A DNA stretch of 64,000 nt from Gordonia aichiensis NBRC 108223 (GCF_000332975.1 NZ_BANR01000001.1:186001-250000), one strand, 5' to 3'; shown: positions 27,439 through 36,113, counted from the stretch's first letter. Notes: generated by a model not told the origin, from the sequence alone. Made by a program: numbers and translations.

Positions 27439-27570
27439 GATCGGCACAGCGAGGCACGAGCATGAGATCGGCACAGCGAGGCACGAGCATGAGATCGGCA
27501 CAGCGAGGCACGAGCATGAGATCGGCACAGCGAGGCACGAGCATGAGATCGGCACAGCGAGGCACGAGCG
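27422..27570 (+). repeat. 27-bp tandem repeat, about 5.5 copies, at the fadE30 3' end
   Basis: Five identical copies of a 27-bp unit (beginning GCGAGGCACGAGCATGAGAT) and a partial sixth lie between fadE30 and the SDR gene. Copy 1 holds the fadE30 stop. Each full copy repeats the ATGA stop/start overlap, and the nine-codon unit keeps all frames in register. Complete identity of the copies suggests recent or ongoing expansion. Confidence 0.95.
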
Positions 27571-27599
27571 TGCCGACAGAGGAGGTTCACGCGCAATGA
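27435..27599 (+). CDS. 54-residue repeat-encoded ORF linking fadE30 and the SDR gene
   Basis: From the ATG that overlaps the fadE30 stop, an open frame reads MRSAQRGTS five times and then ends VPTEEVHAQ. Its TGA overlaps the ATG of the SDR gene. It may be only a by-product of the repeat, but it keeps an unbroken chain of ATGA couplings from fadE30 to the SDR. No homologue is known to me. Confidence 0.35.
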   Translation: MRSAQRGTSMRSAQRGTSMRSAQRGTSMRSAQRGTSMRSAQRGTSVPTEEVHAQ

Positions 27600-28426
27600 C
27601 GCAGACGACATCGGGATCGCTCGATCGGACACGATCGCCGTTGGGTACGCCTCCCGAGGAAACACCCGGCCACGGATTGTTGTTGGGGCGCAAGGTGGTC
27701 GTGACGGCTGCGGCGGGTACCGGTATCGGGTTCGCGACGGCACGTCGAGCACTGCTCGAGGGCGCCGACGTCGTACTCAGCGACTGGCATGAGCGTCGAC
27801 TCGGCGAGGCGGCGGACGAGCTCCGCAGAGAGTTCGACGGTCAGACCGTCGAGCAGGTGGTGTGCAACGTGCAGTCCACCGACGACGTCGACGCGTTGAT
27901 CTCGGGTGCTGCGGACAGGCTCGGACGTATCGACGTGTTGGTCAACAATGCGGGTCTCGGTGGCGAGACGCCGGTCGCCGACATGACCGACGAGGAGTGG
28001 GACCGCGTCCTCGACATCACGCTCACGGGCACCTTTCGCGCCACCCGCGCGGCGTTGCGTTACTTCCGCGCGGTCGAGCACGGCGGTGTGATCGTCAACA
28101 ACGCGTCGGTCCTCGGCTGGAGAGCCCAACGCGGACAGGCGCATTACGCAGCAGCCAAGGCGGGGGTGATGGCGCTGACGCGGTGCTCGGCCGTCGAAGC
28201 CGCCGACGTCGGTGTGCGCATCAACGCCGTTGCACCGTCGATCGCGAAGCATCCGTTCCTCGCAAAGGTCACCAGCGACGAGTTGCTCGACGAACTCGAG
28301 CAGCGCGAGGCCTACGGCCGTGCGGCCGAGGTCTGGGAGATCGCTGCCACGATCGCGATGCTCGCCAGCGACTACACCACGTATCTCACCGGCGAGGTGG
28401 TGTCCATCTCCAGTCAGCGCGCCTGA
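27596..28426 (+). CDS. ipdF: Short-chain dehydrogenase, IpdF-like (Rv3559c homologue)
   Basis: The 276-residue SDR has the cofactor motif VVVTAAAGTGIGFATARRAL (a TAAAGTGIG variant of TGxxxGIG), NNAG, and the catalytic Ser, Tyr and Lys in NNASVLGWRAQRGQAHYAAAKAG. It corresponds to Rv3559c, placed in beta-oxidation of the HIP-CoA side chain or ring intermediates. GGAGG lies about 11 nt before the ATG. The long upstream extension of the open frame is the 27-bp repeat array and fadE30 antiframe and should not be included. Confidence 0.85.
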   Translation: MTQTTSGSLDRTRSPLGTPPEETPGHGLLLGRKVVVTAAAGTGIGFATARRALLEGADVVLSDWHERRLGEAADELRREFDGQTVEQVVCNVQSTDDVDALISGAADRLGRIDVLVNNAGLGGETPVADMTDEEWDRVLDITLTGTFRATRAALRYFRAVEHGGVIVNNASVLGWRAQRGQAHYAAAKAGVMALTRCSAVEAADVGVRINAVAPSIAKHPFLAKVTSDELLDELEQREAYGRAAEVWEIAATIAMLASDYTTYLTGEVVSISSQRA

Positions 28427-28460
28427 GCGGCGTCAACCTTTCATCACCACAGGAGTTTTC

Positions 28461-29618
28461 ATGAGCACACCGCAGGCATACATCGTGGACGCGATCCGCA
28501 CACCGGTCGGCAAACGCAACGGGTCGCTGGCGAAGACGCACCCGGCCGACATGGGCGCGCACGTCATCCGCGCGTTGGTCGAGCGCACGGGAATCGACCC
28601 GGCAGTTGTCGACGACGTCGTCTTCGGGTGCGTCGACGCCATCGGTCCGCAGGCCGGCAACATCGCACGCACCGCGTGGCTCGCGGCCGGGATGCCCCTC
28701 GAGGTGCCCGGGACGACCGTCGACCGGCAGTGCGGCTCGAGTCAGCAGGCGATTCATTTCGCGGCGCAGGGCGTGATGAGCGGGACCCAGGACGTCGTGG
28801 TGGTCGGCGGCGTGCAGAACATGAGCGCAATCCCCATCTCGCAGGCGATGATCGCAGGTCAGGAGTTCGGATTCACCACGCCGACAGCGGAATCCGTGGG
28901 CTGGCGCGAACGATTCGGCGATGCCGAGGTCTCCCAGTTCGTCGGCGCAGACCAGATGGCACGCACGTGGGACATCAGCCGCGAGGACATGGAGGCCTGG
29001 GCGCTGCAGTCTCATCAGCGCGCGAAGGCCGCCATCGCCGCAGGGCGGTTCGACGACGAGACTGTCGCCCTGGGCGATTGTGTGGTCGACGAATGCCCGC
29101 GGGAGACGTCACTGGAGAAGATGGCCGGACTGGCTCCCCTCGCCGAGGGGTCGCGGCTGACGGCAGCGGTCGCGTCGCAGATCTCCGACGGGGCGTCGGC
29201 CGCTCTGGTGGTCAGCGAGAAGGCACTTGCCGAGTACGGACTGACACCGCGCGCCCGCATCCATCACATCTCGGTCCGCGGTGACGACCCGGTGATGATG
29301 CTGTCGGCTCCCATTCCCGCGACCAAGTACGCCCTTGCCAAGGCTGGCCTGAGCATCGACGACATCGACGTCGTCGAGATCAACGAGGCATTTGCCTCGG
29401 TGGTCCTTGCCTGGTTGAAGGAGACCGGTGCCGACCCTGCGAGGGTCAACCCGAACGGTGGTGCGATCGCGCTCGGACATCCACTCGGCGCCACGGGTGC
29501 GAAGCTCTTCGCGACTCTGCTGAGTGAACTGGAGCGCACCGGCGGTCGGTACGGTCTGCAGACCATGTGCGAGGGCGGCGGCACCGCGAACGTCACGATC
29601 ATCGAGCGTTTGGGCTGA
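28461..29618 (+). CDS. fadA6: Acetyl-CoA acetyltransferase FadA6
   Basis: The 385-residue thiolase has the nucleophilic Cys91 in DRQCGSSQQAIHFAAQ, the His in [14 protein letters not shown] and the second Cys in MCEGGGTANV. It matches Rv3556c, proposed to thiolyse intermediates in ring C/D catabolism. CAGGAG precedes the ATG at 28461. It ends the fadE30-ipdF-fadA6 run; in M. tuberculosis kstR2 is next to it, whereas here about 6 kb intervenes. Confidence 0.92.
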   Translation: MSTPQAYIVDAIRTPVGKRNGSLAKTHPADMGAHVIRALVERTGIDPAVVDDVVFGCVDAIGPQAGNIARTAWLAAGMPLEVPGTTVDRQCGSSQQAIHFAAQGVMSGTQDVVVVGGVQNMSAIPISQAMIAGQEFGFTTPTAESVGWRERFGDAEVSQFVGADQMARTWDISREDMEAWALQSHQRAKAAIAAGRFDDETVALGDCVVDECPRETSLEKMAGLAPLAEGSRLTAAVASQISDGASAALVVSEKALAEYGLTPRARIHHISVRGDDPVMMLSAPIPATKYALAKAGLSIDDIDVVEINEAFASVVLAWLKETGADPARVNPNGGAIALGHPLGATGAKLFATLLSELERTGGRYGLQTMCEGGGTANVTIIERLG

Positions 29619-29749
29619 CAGAACTGACAGGGAGGCCCGGACCCCACTCTCGCCAAGATGTGACCGACGACATAGCATGGTGATACGCATGTCGGGTGTC
29701 GTCTCACGCGACGGTGCCCCGACCATCAGTGAACCGGCAAGGAGCCATC

Positions 29750-31270
29750 ATGACCAAGCCTGCGGATGCGACGACCGGAGCCGGAAGGCGCATCGAGAAG
29801 GGGGTCTCGTCCGAGGCTCACTCGATGACCGAACTGCTCGAGATCCAGCAGGCCGCATTCCTGCGTGACGGCATCCCGGACGCCAATACGCGCATCGACC
29901 GCATCACCCGACTCGGGTCGCTGCTGCTCGACAACTCTGATGAGATCTGCGCCGCTCTGACAGCCGACTTCGGCACTCGTCCAGCCGAATTGAGCGTCAC
30001 GGCTGATGTCGCGGGATGCCTGATCGACATCACACATCAGCGGCGTGGCGTGAAGGAGTGGATGAAAGAGACGCCGTCGGCGCGAGTGCAGGGGTTGATC
30101 GGATTCAAGCAGCGCGTACGCCACGATCCGCTGGGGGTCGTCGGCATCATGGGGCCGTGGAACTTTCCGCTCCAGCTGACGTTTGTGCCTGCCGCATCGG
30201 CGTTCGCAGCGGGTAATCGGGTGCTGATGCGGCCCTCGTCGATCACTGCCCGCACCACCGAGCTGATCGCACGACTCGCGACCGACTACTTCTCGATCGA
30301 AGAGCTCGCGGTCATCACACCAACGCACGGTTCGGGCTCCGACTTCGCGAAACTCACCGTCGACCACATGTTCTTCACCGGTTCACCCGAGGTCGGTTCG
30401 TCGGTGGCGCAGGAGGCTGCCAAGAACCTCGTCCCGGTGACGCTCGAACTCGGCGGCAAGAACCCTGCGGTCGTCGACGTCTCCGCCGACATCGGCAAGG
30501 CCGCGAAGATGCTCGCCGACGCCCGTATGGCCAACGGTGGTCAGGTGTGCCTGTGCCCGGACTACGTTTTCGTGCCCGAGGCGAAGCTCGGTGAGTTCAC
30601 CGACACCGTCATCGCCCACTGGACCGAGAACTTCCCGACGATCTACGACAACCCCGACTACACCTCGACGATCAACCAGAAGAACTACGACCGCATCGTC
30701 GGCCTGATCGACGACGCCGTTGAGCTGGGGGCGCAGAAGCGGCAGGTCATCCCGGGCGGGGAGCAACTTCCGTCCGCGGAGCGTCGCAAGATCCCGCCGA
30801 CACTGCTGACCGGGGTGAAGGCGGGCATGAAGATCGCCGAGGACGAGGTCTTCGGACCCGTGTTGAGTGTCTACCCGTACCGTGATCTGACGGAAGCGAT
30901 CACGCACATCGCGTCGAACCCGCATCCGCTGACGATGTACTGGTGCGGCGACGACAACGACAACTTCAAGCGCCTCGCCGACAACACCAGGAGCGGCTCG
31001 ATCAACGGCAACGATTTCGCGCTGCACATGTTCGGTGCGGAGTTGCCGTTCGGTGGCGTCGGCCGCAGCGGCATGGGTGCCTACCACGGCAAGACCGGCT
31101 TCGAGACCTTCAGTCATGCACGCGCAGTGGCATTCTCGACGATGCCGGTCACGGTCGCGGAGATGATCTCGCCACCGTTCACCGCGCGCGACAAGCGCAT
31201 GGCGAAGGGGCAACTGAAGATGTGGAGCGCGCTCACCAAGCGCGCGCAGAAGAAGGCGCGCAAGCGCTGA
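29750..31270 (+). CDS. Coniferyl-aldehyde-dehydrogenase-like ALDH
   Basis: The 506-residue NAD(P)-dependent aldehyde dehydrogenase has MGPWNFPLQLTFVPAASAFAAGN, the FFTGSPEVGSSV cofactor loop, the catalytic Glu in LELGGKNP and the catalytic Cys in GGQVCLCPDYV. The C-terminus extends about 35 residues past the usual end and is Lys/Arg-rich (KRAQKKARKR). It resembles coniferyl aldehyde dehydrogenases (CalB group). AAGGAG precedes the ATG at 29750. No KstR or KstR2 site is visible upstream, so its link to sterol catabolism is only positional. Confidence 0.85.
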   Translation: MTKPADATTGAGRRIEKGVSSEAHSMTELLEIQQAAFLRDGIPDANTRIDRITRLGSLLLDNSDEICAALTADFGTRPAELSVTADVAGCLIDITHQRRGVKEWMKETPSARVQGLIGFKQRVRHDPLGVVGIMGPWNFPLQLTFVPAASAFAAGNRVLMRPSSITARTTELIARLATDYFSIEELAVITPTHGSGSDFAKLTVDHMFFTGSPEVGSSVAQEAAKNLVPVTLELGGKNPAVVDVSADIGKAAKMLADARMANGGQVCLCPDYVFVPEAKLGEFTDTVIAHWTENFPTIYDNPDYTSTINQKNYDRIVGLIDDAVELGAQKRQVIPGGEQLPSAERRKIPPTLLTGVKAGMKIAEDEVFGPVLSVYPYRDLTEAITHIASNPHPLTMYWCGDDNDNFKRLADNTRSGSINGNDFALHMFGAELPFGGVGRSGMGAYHGKTGFETFSHARAVAFSTMPVTVAEMISPPFTARDKRMAKGQLKMWSALTKRAQKKARKR

Positions 31271-31349
31271 GAGCGCGGTGCGCCGACGCGCAGTGGTCGG
31301 GCGCGCCGATTGTCATCGATCGTCGGTGCGAATGGGTACCCTCGCCGAC

Positions 31350-31751
31350 GTGACTTACGACGATGCGACTTATCACAGCGACGACACCGAGGAATACGGC
31401 TTGCCCGAGGAGTCGTCTGTGACGCACATACTGGCCTTCCTTGCGTGGTGTGCGCAGCGACGTCTGCTGGCCGATTACCATGCCACGGAATCGATTGCGC
31501 TGATCGAACGGACATCGAGTCCTGTGGAGATCGCGGATACGTACTTCGATCGCCAGATCGACCCGTCGATGCTCACCGAGGAGGGAAACCGGTTCGCGCA
31601 AGAGCGGTACGGCGACTACCTCGACCGGATCGAAGCCTTACCGGCGGTCGCGGAGTACGAGTCGCTCTACCACCTTCCGACGACGTGGCAGACCGTCGAC
31701 CTCTACCTTCCTGTTCTCGACGATCTCTTTGCGCGGTGGAGCCGGACGTGA
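31350..31751 (+). CDS. Small acidic protein, DUF7832-like
   Basis: The roughly 133-residue protein (VTYDDATYHSDDTEEYGLPE, then HILAFLAWCAQRRLLADYHA, EEGNRFAQERYGDYLDR and LYHLPTTWQTVDLYLPVLDD) resembles a family I recall as DUF7832, found mostly in actinobacteria and often near immunity or toxin genes. The GTG at 31350 is chosen because family members begin MTYDD and because TACCCT lies 7 nt upstream, giving a leaderless start. The function is unknown. It converges with the response regulator gene. Confidence 0.6.
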   Translation: MTYDDATYHSDDTEEYGLPEESSVTHILAFLAWCAQRRLLADYHATESIALIERTSSPVEIADTYFDRQIDPSMLTEEGNRFAQERYGDYLDRIEALPAVAEYESLYHLPTTWQTVDLYLPVLDDLFARWSRT

Positions 31752-31754
31752 TGC

Positions 31755-32387
31755 TCAGCGGATGAGCCCGCGCTCGAACGCAACCCGCACCGCTGCGGCG
31801 CGATCGGTGACGCCGAGTTTCGGGTAGAGCCGCAACAGGTGCGTTTTGACCGTCGCCTCGCTGATCATGAGTTCGGCGGCCACCTGTCGGTTGGTGCCGC
31901 CACCGGCGATGGCACGCAACACTTCTCGCTCTCGTGCGGTGAGGGTGTCGGCTCGGTTGCGGCCCATCAGGCTGCCGGCGACCCTCGGGTCGAGGACGCT
32001 ATGCCCTGCTGCCGCGCGGCGCACCGCCGCGATCAGTTCGTCGCGGGGCGTCGCTTTGAGGAGGTAGCCGTCGGCGCCCGCATCGACTGCGGCGTGGATG
32101 TCGGTGTCGGTGTCGTAGGTCGTCAGCACCAGGATGCGCGGCCACTGTGAATCGGCGGCGCGCAGAGCGCGAATTGCGTCGACACCGTCGGAGCCCGGCA
32201 TCCGCAGATCCATGAGCACCACATCAGGTGTCGCTGCCGCGATTCTGGCGAGCGCCTCGTCGCCGCTCGAGGCCTCGCCGACGACGGCCATGTCGGGCTC
32301 GCGCTCGAGCATCCCCCGGATGCCGTCACGGACGACCGGATGATCGTCGACGACGACGATGCTGATGGTTCTCGGACCCGAATTCAT
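31755..32387 (-). CDS. NarL/FixJ-type response regulator
   Basis: The 210-residue protein has an N-terminal receiver domain (VVVDDHPVVRDG, phospho-acceptor Asp60 in VVLMDLRMPG, Lys in YLLKATPRDE) and a C-terminal LuxR helix-turn-helix (LTAREREVLRAIAGGGTNRQ, ISEATVKTHLLRLYPKLGV). The ATG at 32387 overlaps the stop of the sensor kinase gene (ATGA), so the pair is coupled. It is the last gene of a four-gene operon and probably controls the upstream ABC transporter. Confidence 0.93.
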   Translation of the reverse strand: MNSGPRTISIVVVDDHPVVRDGIRGMLEREPDMAVVGEASSGDEALARIAAATPDVVLMDLRMPGSDGVDAIRALRAADSQWPRILVLTTYDTDTDIHAAVDAGADGYLLKATPRDELIAAVRRAAAGHSVLDPRVAGSLMGRNRADTLTAREREVLRAIAGGGTNRQVAAELMISEATVKTHLLRLYPKLGVTDRAAAVRVAFERGLIR

Positions 32388-33685
32388 GCGCGTACTCCCG
32401 GCGTTGCGATCGGAATCGATACCGACACCACACAACCCGACGTCGGCTCGGACTCGACGACGACACTCCCGCCGAGAAGTTCGGCGCGCTCGCACATGCC
32501 GGTCAGCCCGAACCCGCCGTGTATCGAACGCTGCACCGCACCGACGTCGAATCCGCATCCGTCGTCACGGATGTCGAGGAGCAGCATGTCGTCGAGATAG
32601 GTGAGCGTCACCACGACATGCCGGGCGCCCGAGTGCCTCGCGATGTTCGCGAGGGATTCCTGGAGGATGCGCAGTACGGAGTCGTCACTGCCCGCGAGTT
32701 CGCGGGCATCGCCGTCGACCCGTAGGACCGCCGAGATCCGAGTGCGTTGCGAGAACGCGGAGAGCTGCTCGTGTACGGCGGTCGGCAGCGACTGTGCGTC
32801 GAGTGTCACCGGGCGGAGAGCGTTCACCGCGCGTCTCGCCTCACCGAGACCCTCACGCGCAAGGGCTTTCGCGTTCTCCAACCGGTCGTGCGTTGCGCGC
32901 GACAATTCGTTCTCGTCGACGGACTCCAATTGGGTGACCACGGCGACGAAGCCCTGTGCGACGGTGTCGTGCAACTCGCGGGCGAGTCGGGAACGCTCGT
33001 CGCGGATACCGGCCAGGCGCGCCTGTTCGACGAGCTCGGACTGCAGGTGTGCGCTGCGCGAACGCTCCGCGAGTAGTTCGTCGGTGAGATGATTGCGGCG
33101 GATCACCGACGTCTCGCGTGCCTCGATCACGGCCACGAAGGCGACGCCGATCACCACGTTCAGGATCCACGCGAGGATCGACGCCCATAACGGGTCGGCC
33201 AGGTTCTGCCAGCCATAGCGCTGTGTCGCGGTCATGAGCACGCAGGACACGCTGATGGACAACAACATCGGGATGCCGGTGAACAACGACGCGTAGAGCA
33301 TGTAGCCGGCCCAGGAGGCGATACCTGCTATCGGTGTCGCGGCGATGGCTGTCGCGATCAGGGCCGTGTTGACGATGACGATCGCCACGCGCCGCCACAT
33401 GGCGCCGATGTCGACGCGAATCCAGAACTCGGTGAAGACGATCAGCGCGAGCATCGCCGACGCGCTCACCAGATGTCGAGTCAACGACGCCGGGACGAGC
33501 TGTGCCACGACCAGCGATACGCCATAGAGGGCGCGCAGGGTCCACACCTCGGCGGCCGGTGGCACGATGGTGTCGGGCCAGGTCAGCTCGGGTCGGTTGT
33601 CGCGCCAGAGACCCTGCGGTTCGCGCCCTGGGTCACGCCGGAACAGCCCGCGTGTGAGCGCCGTGGTGGTGAACGGGCTGGTCAC
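32384..33685 (-). CDS. DesK-type sensor histidine kinase
   Basis: The 433-residue membrane kinase has several hydrophobic segments (about residues 50-170), a coiled linker, the HisKA_3 phosphorylation site in RSRLARELHDTVAQGFVAVV, and a HATPase domain with SLANIARHSGARHV and DDGCGFDVG plus GGFGLTGMCERAELLGG. The GTG at 33685 overlaps the permease stop (GTGA); the open frame extending to 34732 is a shadow of the transporter genes. No large extracytoplasmic sensor is seen, so it may sense membrane state or the transporter itself. Confidence 0.9.
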   Translation of the reverse strand: MTSPFTTTALTRGLFRRDPGREPQGLWRDNRPELTWPDTIVPPAAEVWTLRALYGVSLVVAQLVPASLTRHLVSASAMLALIVFTEFWIRVDIGAMWRRVAIVIVNTALIATAIAATPIAGIASWAGYMLYASLFTGIPMLLSISVSCVLMTATQRYGWQNLADPLWASILAWILNVVIGVAFVAVIEARETSVIRRNHLTDELLAERSRSAHLQSELVEQARLAGIRDERSRLARELHDTVAQGFVAVVTQLESVDENELSRATHDRLENAKALAREGLGEARRAVNALRPVTLDAQSLPTAVHEQLSAFSQRTRISAVLRVDGDARELAGSDDSVLRILQESLANIARHSGARHVVVTLTYLDDMLLLDIRDDGCGFDVGAVQRSIHGGFGLTGMCERAELLGGSVVVESEPTSGCVVSVSIPIATPGVRA

Positions 33686-34419
33686 TCCCACTTGAAGGTC
33701 CGGATCGCGATTGCGGTGGTCACTACGCCCCACACCAGTAGTGTGCCGAAGTACCCGACCGGGGGCCACCCCGTCGTCGCGGTGTCGACAAGGGTCTGCG
33801 TCCCTGCGCCCGAGGGGGTCAGGTTCGAGATGACGTGCATCCACCCCGGCATCGTCGACCGCGGAATCCACAGTCCGGCGAAGAACATCAACACGAAGAA
33901 CACCGCGGTGCCGAACCCGGCCGCGACCTTCGCGTTCCGGAACAGCGAGGCGATCACCATCCCCAGACCGAGAAATGCCGAGCCGGTGAGCACGTAACTC
34001 ACGACGAATCCGACGGGATGTCGCGGCCACTGGCCCGAAATGATGCCGGGCACCACGACGATCACGGCGAGACAGACGATCGAGACGGCTGAGATCAGCA
34101 CGAACTGAGCGATCAGCAGCAGTCCTGGTGACGCAGGAGTGGTGCGTAACCGCTTGAGAATCCCCATTTCTCGGTACCGCGTCAGTACATCGGGCAACGC
34201 CTGGACGGCGAGCATCGCGAGCACGAAGAGTACGAGTATCGGTTGGTACACCTGGAACACGCTCAATCCGCCGAAATCGTCGACCGGCTCGCGGGCCGCG
34301 GGAATCGAGGCGAGCACGATCGACGCGACGACCGGTAGCAACACCGTCCAGATCACGACACCCGGATTGCGGGCCAACAGTCGCGCCTCGGAACCGATCA
34401 TCGCTGTTGTGGCGCTCAT
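33682..34419 (-). CDS. ABC-2 type transporter permease
   Basis: The 245-residue protein has six hydrophobic segments and the ABC-2 pattern YREMGILKRLRTTPASPGLLLIAQ typical of DrrB/YadH-like permeases. The ATG at 34419 overlaps the stop of the ATP-binding subunit gene (ATGA). With that subunit it would export a hydrophobic compound, lipid or drug. The coupled kinase and regulator downstream suggest induction by the exported substrate or by membrane stress. Confidence 0.88.
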   Translation of the reverse strand: MSATTAMIGSEARLLARNPGVVIWTVLLPVVASIVLASIPAAREPVDDFGGLSVFQVYQPILVLFVLAMLAVQALPDVLTRYREMGILKRLRTTPASPGLLLIAQFVLISAVSIVCLAVIVVVPGIISGQWPRHPVGFVVSYVLTGSAFLGLGMVIASLFRNAKVAAGFGTAVFFVLMFFAGLWIPRSTMPGWMHVISNLTPSGAGTQTLVDTATTGWPPVGYFGTLLVWGVVTTAIAIRTFKWE

Positions 34420-35348
34420 CGTCGTACTCCTTCTGTGTCGTCGGTGTCGGCTTCTGCATGTGTGAGCGCGAGGAACGCGTCGTCGAGGTTCGGTTGGTCG
34501 ACGCGTAGTTTGCGGCACGCGACACCGCGCTCGTGCAGCGCGATGATGACCGCCGAGGCGACGTTGTCGCTGCCCGTGACCAGAACCCGCTCGCCGGACC
34601 GCTCGACGCGGTGGACGTCGGGCAGCGTGGCGAGTGCCGCGACGTCGACTGCAGAGGTCGGGATGAACGACATCCGCTGGTCGGCCTGGACCGATGTAGC
34701 CAGGTCAGCGGGGGTGTCGAGCGCGACGACACGTCCCGAGTCGATCACGGCGACGCGGTCACACAGACGTTCGGCCTCCTCCATGAAGTGGCTGACCAGG
34801 AGGAGGGTCACGCCGGTGTCCTTGAGGTCTTCGAGGAGGCCCCATACCTCGCGACGGGCAGTCGGGTCGAGCCCGGTCGTCAGCTCGTCCAGGATGGCCA
34901 CCTTCGGATTGCCGATGAGCGCCAGGGCCACCGAGAGCCGCTGCTTCTGTCCGCCGGACAATCTGGCGAAAGAGGTGCGTTCGTGTCCACTCATGCCCAG
35001 GCGATCGAGCAGTTCACGCCAGTCGCGTGGGTGAGAGTAGAAACCGGCATACAGCCGCATGGCCTCCCCGACGGTCTGCTTGTCGGGCAGGCGCGACTCC
35101 TGCAGTTGGACGCCGAGCGATTCCCGCAGCCCCCGCTCCTGAGCAGCGGGGTCGAAACCCGCGACGCGCACACGGCCGCCGTCACGCATGCGAAGGCCAC
35201 CGATACATTCGACCGTGGTGGTCTTGCCCGCACCGTTGGGGCCGAGGATGCCGAAGATCTCGCCTTCTGCGACCTCGAAGTCGACGCCCCGCACGACCTG
35301 TGTGTCGCCGTAGCTCTTTGTCAGTCCCGCAACCTCGATCATTGCCAT
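34416..35348 (-). CDS. ABC transporter ATP-binding protein
   Basis: The 310-residue protein carries Walker A (GILGPNGAGKTTTVECIGGL), a Q-loop (VQLQESRLPD), the signature ARLSGGQKQRLSVALAL, Walker B AILDELTTGLDP and the H-loop LLLVSHFMEEAERL. The usual DEP of the D-loop region reads DEL. The C-terminal 80 residues match the DrrA-type regulatory extension. ATG 35348 or 35342 may be the start. It is the first gene of the transporter/two-component operon and is divergent from kstR2. Confidence 0.92.
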   Translation of the reverse strand: MAMIEVAGLTKSYGDTQVVRGVDFEVAEGEIFGILGPNGAGKTTTVECIGGLRMRDGGRVRVAGFDPAAQERGLRESLGVQLQESRLPDKQTVGEAMRLYAGFYSHPRDWRELLDRLGMSGHERTSFARLSGGQKQRLSVALALIGNPKVAILDELTTGLDPTARREVWGLLEDLKDTGVTLLLVSHFMEEAERLCDRVAVIDSGRVVALDTPADLATSVQADQRMSFIPTSAVDVAALATLPDVHRVERSGERVLVTGSDNVASAVIIALHERGVACRKLRVDQPNLDDAFLALTHAEADTDDTEGVRR

Positions 35349-35435
35349 GCATACAACGATCGCGGTCGGCCGCCGCGAACGAATCCACCGCTCGACTACT
35401 TCTTCGTCAGCCGATCGGTGGACTCCGCGAGATCA

Positions 35436-35449
35436 GCCAAGCGCTTGCT
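35436..35449 (+). promoter_or_regulatory. KstR2-like operator in front of kstR2
   Basis: GCCAAGCGCTTGCT matches AnCAAGnnCTTGnT at nine of ten fixed positions. Its last base is the first base of the predicted -10 hexamer TAGGCT (35449-35454), so binding would directly repress kstR2. Confidence 0.8.
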
Positions 35450-35454
35450 AGGCT
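35449..35454 (+). promoter_or_regulatory. Predicted -10 element of leaderless kstR2
   Basis: TAGGCT is followed by 6 nt and then the GTG start codon. Confidence 0.5.
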
Positions 35455-35460
35455 GAGCGG

Positions 35461-36051
35461 GTGGCGACGCGTAACGGGTCAACCAGGCGGGACGAGTTGT
35501 TGGCGACGGCCGGCCGCATGTTCGCGGAGCAGGGATTACGGTCGACGACGGTTCGCGACATCGCCGACGCCGCGGGAATACTCTCCGGCAGCCTCTATCA
35601 CCATTTCGATTCAAAGGAGTCGATGGTCGACGAGATCCTGCGCAGTTTTCTCGATTCGCTGTTCACGCGGTACCAGGAGATCGCCGGGGCGGACATGTCG
35701 GCAACCGAGACGTTGCGCGAACTCGTTGTGACGTCATTCGAATCGATAGGCGCACAGCGCAATGCGGTCGCGATCTATCAGGATGAGGCGAAACGTCTTG
35801 CAGGACAAGAGCGTTTCGCGTACATCAACGAGCGCAACGTCGAATTCCGCGAACTGTGGCATTCGGTGCTGGCCCGCGGAGTTGCCGACGGCGAGTTCCG
35901 CGCAGACCTCGACATCGAGCTGGCCTATCGCTTCCTGCGCGACACGGTCTGGGTAGCTGTGCGGTGGTACCGCCCTGGCGGCTCGCTCTCCGTCGACGAC
36001 ATCGCCAAGCAGTATCTCTCCATCGTGCTCGACGGCATCCTTCCACGCTGA
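35461..36051 (+). CDS. kstR2: TetR-family repressor KstR2
   Basis: The 196-residue TetR protein closely resembles Rv3557c. The N-terminal HTH is RSTTVRDIADAAGILSGSLYHHFDSKE (about residues 27-53), and the ligand domain contains AIYQDEAKRLAGQERFAYINERN and YRFLRDTVWVAVRWYRPGG. KstR2 represses the ring C/D degradation genes and is released by HIP-CoA. A KstR2-like palindrome immediately upstream indicates autoregulation, and similar sites precede fadD3/fadE30 and echA20/SDR in this window. The start is the GTG 6 nt after the -10. Confidence 0.94.
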   Translation: MATRNGSTRRDELLATAGRMFAEQGLRSTTVRDIADAAGILSGSLYHHFDSKESMVDEILRSFLDSLFTRYQEIAGADMSATETLRELVVTSFESIGAQRNAVAIYQDEAKRLAGQERFAYINERNVEFRELWHSVLARGVADGEFRADLDIELAYRFLRDTVWVAVRWYRPGGSLSVDDIAKQYLSIVLDGILPR

Positions 36052-36093
36052 GCCCATCCCTTCCGCGTTGCGTCGCCATCGGGGGCCTTCCAC

Positions 36094-36113
36094 TTACTTG
36101 GACGACCTAGTAA
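36094..36113 (+). promoter_or_regulatory. 20-bp palindrome before the acyl-CoA synthetase gene
   Basis: TTACTTGGACGACCTAGTAA equals its reverse complement at 16 of 20 positions and overlaps a possible -10 (TAATTT, 36111-36116). It does not match the KstR or KstR2 consensus, so it is a candidate operator for another TetR-type repressor. Confidence 0.5.

Noticed and set aside
33686-34732. N-terminal extension of the sensor kinase frame up to 34732
   Set aside because: It runs antiframe through the permease and ATPase genes. The GTG at 33685, overlapping the permease stop, gives a normal DesK-type kinase.
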